Source of the DNA: Bradyrhizobium sp. CSS354
GTDB lineage: Bacteria > Pseudomonadota > Alphaproteobacteria > Rhizobiales > Xanthobacteraceae
DNA length: 64,000 bases
Direction of reading: 5' to 3'
Assembly (NCBI RefSeq): GCF_029051725.1
Contig: NZ_JAACFU010000026.1
Location: 1-64,000 of the forward strand
The notes beneath the pieces were generated by a model that was given only the letters and a program-made list of their open reading frames with translations, ran no database searches and was not told where the DNA came from. Within the stretch, counting starts at the first letter, position 1. The number at the start of each line of letters is the position of its first letter. The position numbers and the translations under genes are program-made. Of the stretch, positions 63,528 through 64,000 are shown piece by piece.

Positions 63528-64000
63528 ATGTCCACGGCCGAATTATCGATCATCGACGAGGTCGAGTCCGCGCTTCGGACAGGCTCGGCGGAAAAGGGCC
63601 TGGCAACCGCCCGCCGCGTCACCGACCTATTCCTGTCCTCCGCCGGCAGTTTCGACGACGAGCAGATCGCACTGTTCGACGACGTGCTCGATCGCCTGAT
63701 CGGCACCATCGAGCTCCGCGCCATCGCCGACATGGGCGCGCGCGTTGCGCTCGCGGAGATCAGCGCGCAGCTCGCGCCGATCGCGCAGGCGCCGCCATCG
63801 GTCATTCGCCGCCTCGCCAACAATGACGAAATCCGCATCGCCGGTCCCGTGCTGCAGGAATCCGCGCGCCTCGACGACGGCGCGCTGGTGCAGATCGCCT
63901 CATCCAAGGGCGAGCCGCATCTGCTCGCAGTCGCCGGACGCTGGTGGCTGAAGGAGATCGTCACCGATGCATTGCTGGCGCGGCGCTATCCCAGCGTCAG
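63528..64000 (+). CDS. DUF2336 family protein, cut by the window end
   Basis: The frame from ATG 63528 stays open to the window edge for about 157 residues. It starts MSTAELSIIDEVESALRTGS and has RVTDLFLSSAGSFDDEQIALFDDVLDRLIGTIELRA, RRLANNDEIRIAGPVLQESARL and KGEPHLLAVAGRWWLKEIVTDALLARR, matching DUF2336, an alphaproteobacterial alpha-helical repeat-like family of unknown function. The C-terminus is outside the window. Confidence 0.85.
   Translation, partial: MSTAELSIIDEVESALRTGSAEKGLATARRVTDLFLSSAGSFDDEQIALFDDVLDRLIGTIELRAIADMGARVALAEISAQLAPIAQAPPSVIRRLANNDEIRIAGPVLQESARLDDGALVQIASSKGEPHLLAVAGRWWLKEIVTDALLARRYPSV

Overview
The window is high-GC, gene-dense chromosome from an alphaproteobacterium, most likely Bradyrhizobium or a close relative in the Nitrobacteraceae. 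This is inferred from four things: the F1-only ATP synthase operon (atpHAGDC, without Fo genes), the mdh-sucCD-odhAB-lpd operon, acnA divergent from ccmABCDG, and many palindromic repeats of the type common in these genomes. No database search was possible, so the genus is a judgement from gene order and protein sequence.

Layout. Positions 1-2973 look like the integrase end of an integrative element inserted at the 3' end of tRNA-Ser(CGA) (2974-3063); it carries a tyrosine integrase and one small membrane-anchored protein, and its far end lies outside the window. From 3.5 kb on the content is core chromosome: a sugar-kinase-like ROK protein whose conserved blocks are in circularly permuted order, rplU-rpmA, an acetyltransferase, an EamA transporter, a MaoC hydratase, obgE, a sulfatase, a Bug-type binding protein, then proB, proA, nadD, rsfS, rlmH, an EnvC-like factor, ctpA, a divergent polysaccharide deacetylase and two tandem RppH-type Nudix genes (12.6-22.5 kb). 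The atpHAGDC operon (minus strand) spans 22.7-27.8 kb. Then come rlpA, priA, xerC and two unknown membrane proteins.

From 45.9 down to 33.9 kb the minus strand carries zapE, mdh, sucC, a DUF1579 gene, sucD, odhA, odhB, an SDR gene and lpdA: the second half of the TCA cycle with two extra unknown-role genes. Next are a vapB-like antitoxin gene without a toxin, thpR, the tesA/ybbA/ybbP cluster, a Bax-inhibitor-1 homologue, an acetyltransferase, DUF2794 and DUF1223 genes, acnA, the cytochrome c maturation genes ccmABCDG, yciB, ftsY, an RluA-type pseudouridine synthase and the start of a DUF2336 gene cut by the window edge.

Functionally the window joins aerobic energy metabolism (TCA enzymes, ATP synthase F1, heme export and apocytochrome reduction for c-type cytochromes) with ribosome assembly and RNA turnover (L21, L27, ObgE, RsfS, RlmH, RppH) and cell-envelope or division proteins (EnvC-like, CtpA, RlpA, YciB, FtsY). 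Some 18 palindromic repeats of several families sit mostly at transcript ends, but a few lie inside operons and one has become part of the ccmC reading frame. The points most worth following up are the permuted ROK protein, the repeat-derived CcmC tail, a probable small RNA with its own terminator at 53.6-53.7 kb, and the passenger genes in the TCA operon.
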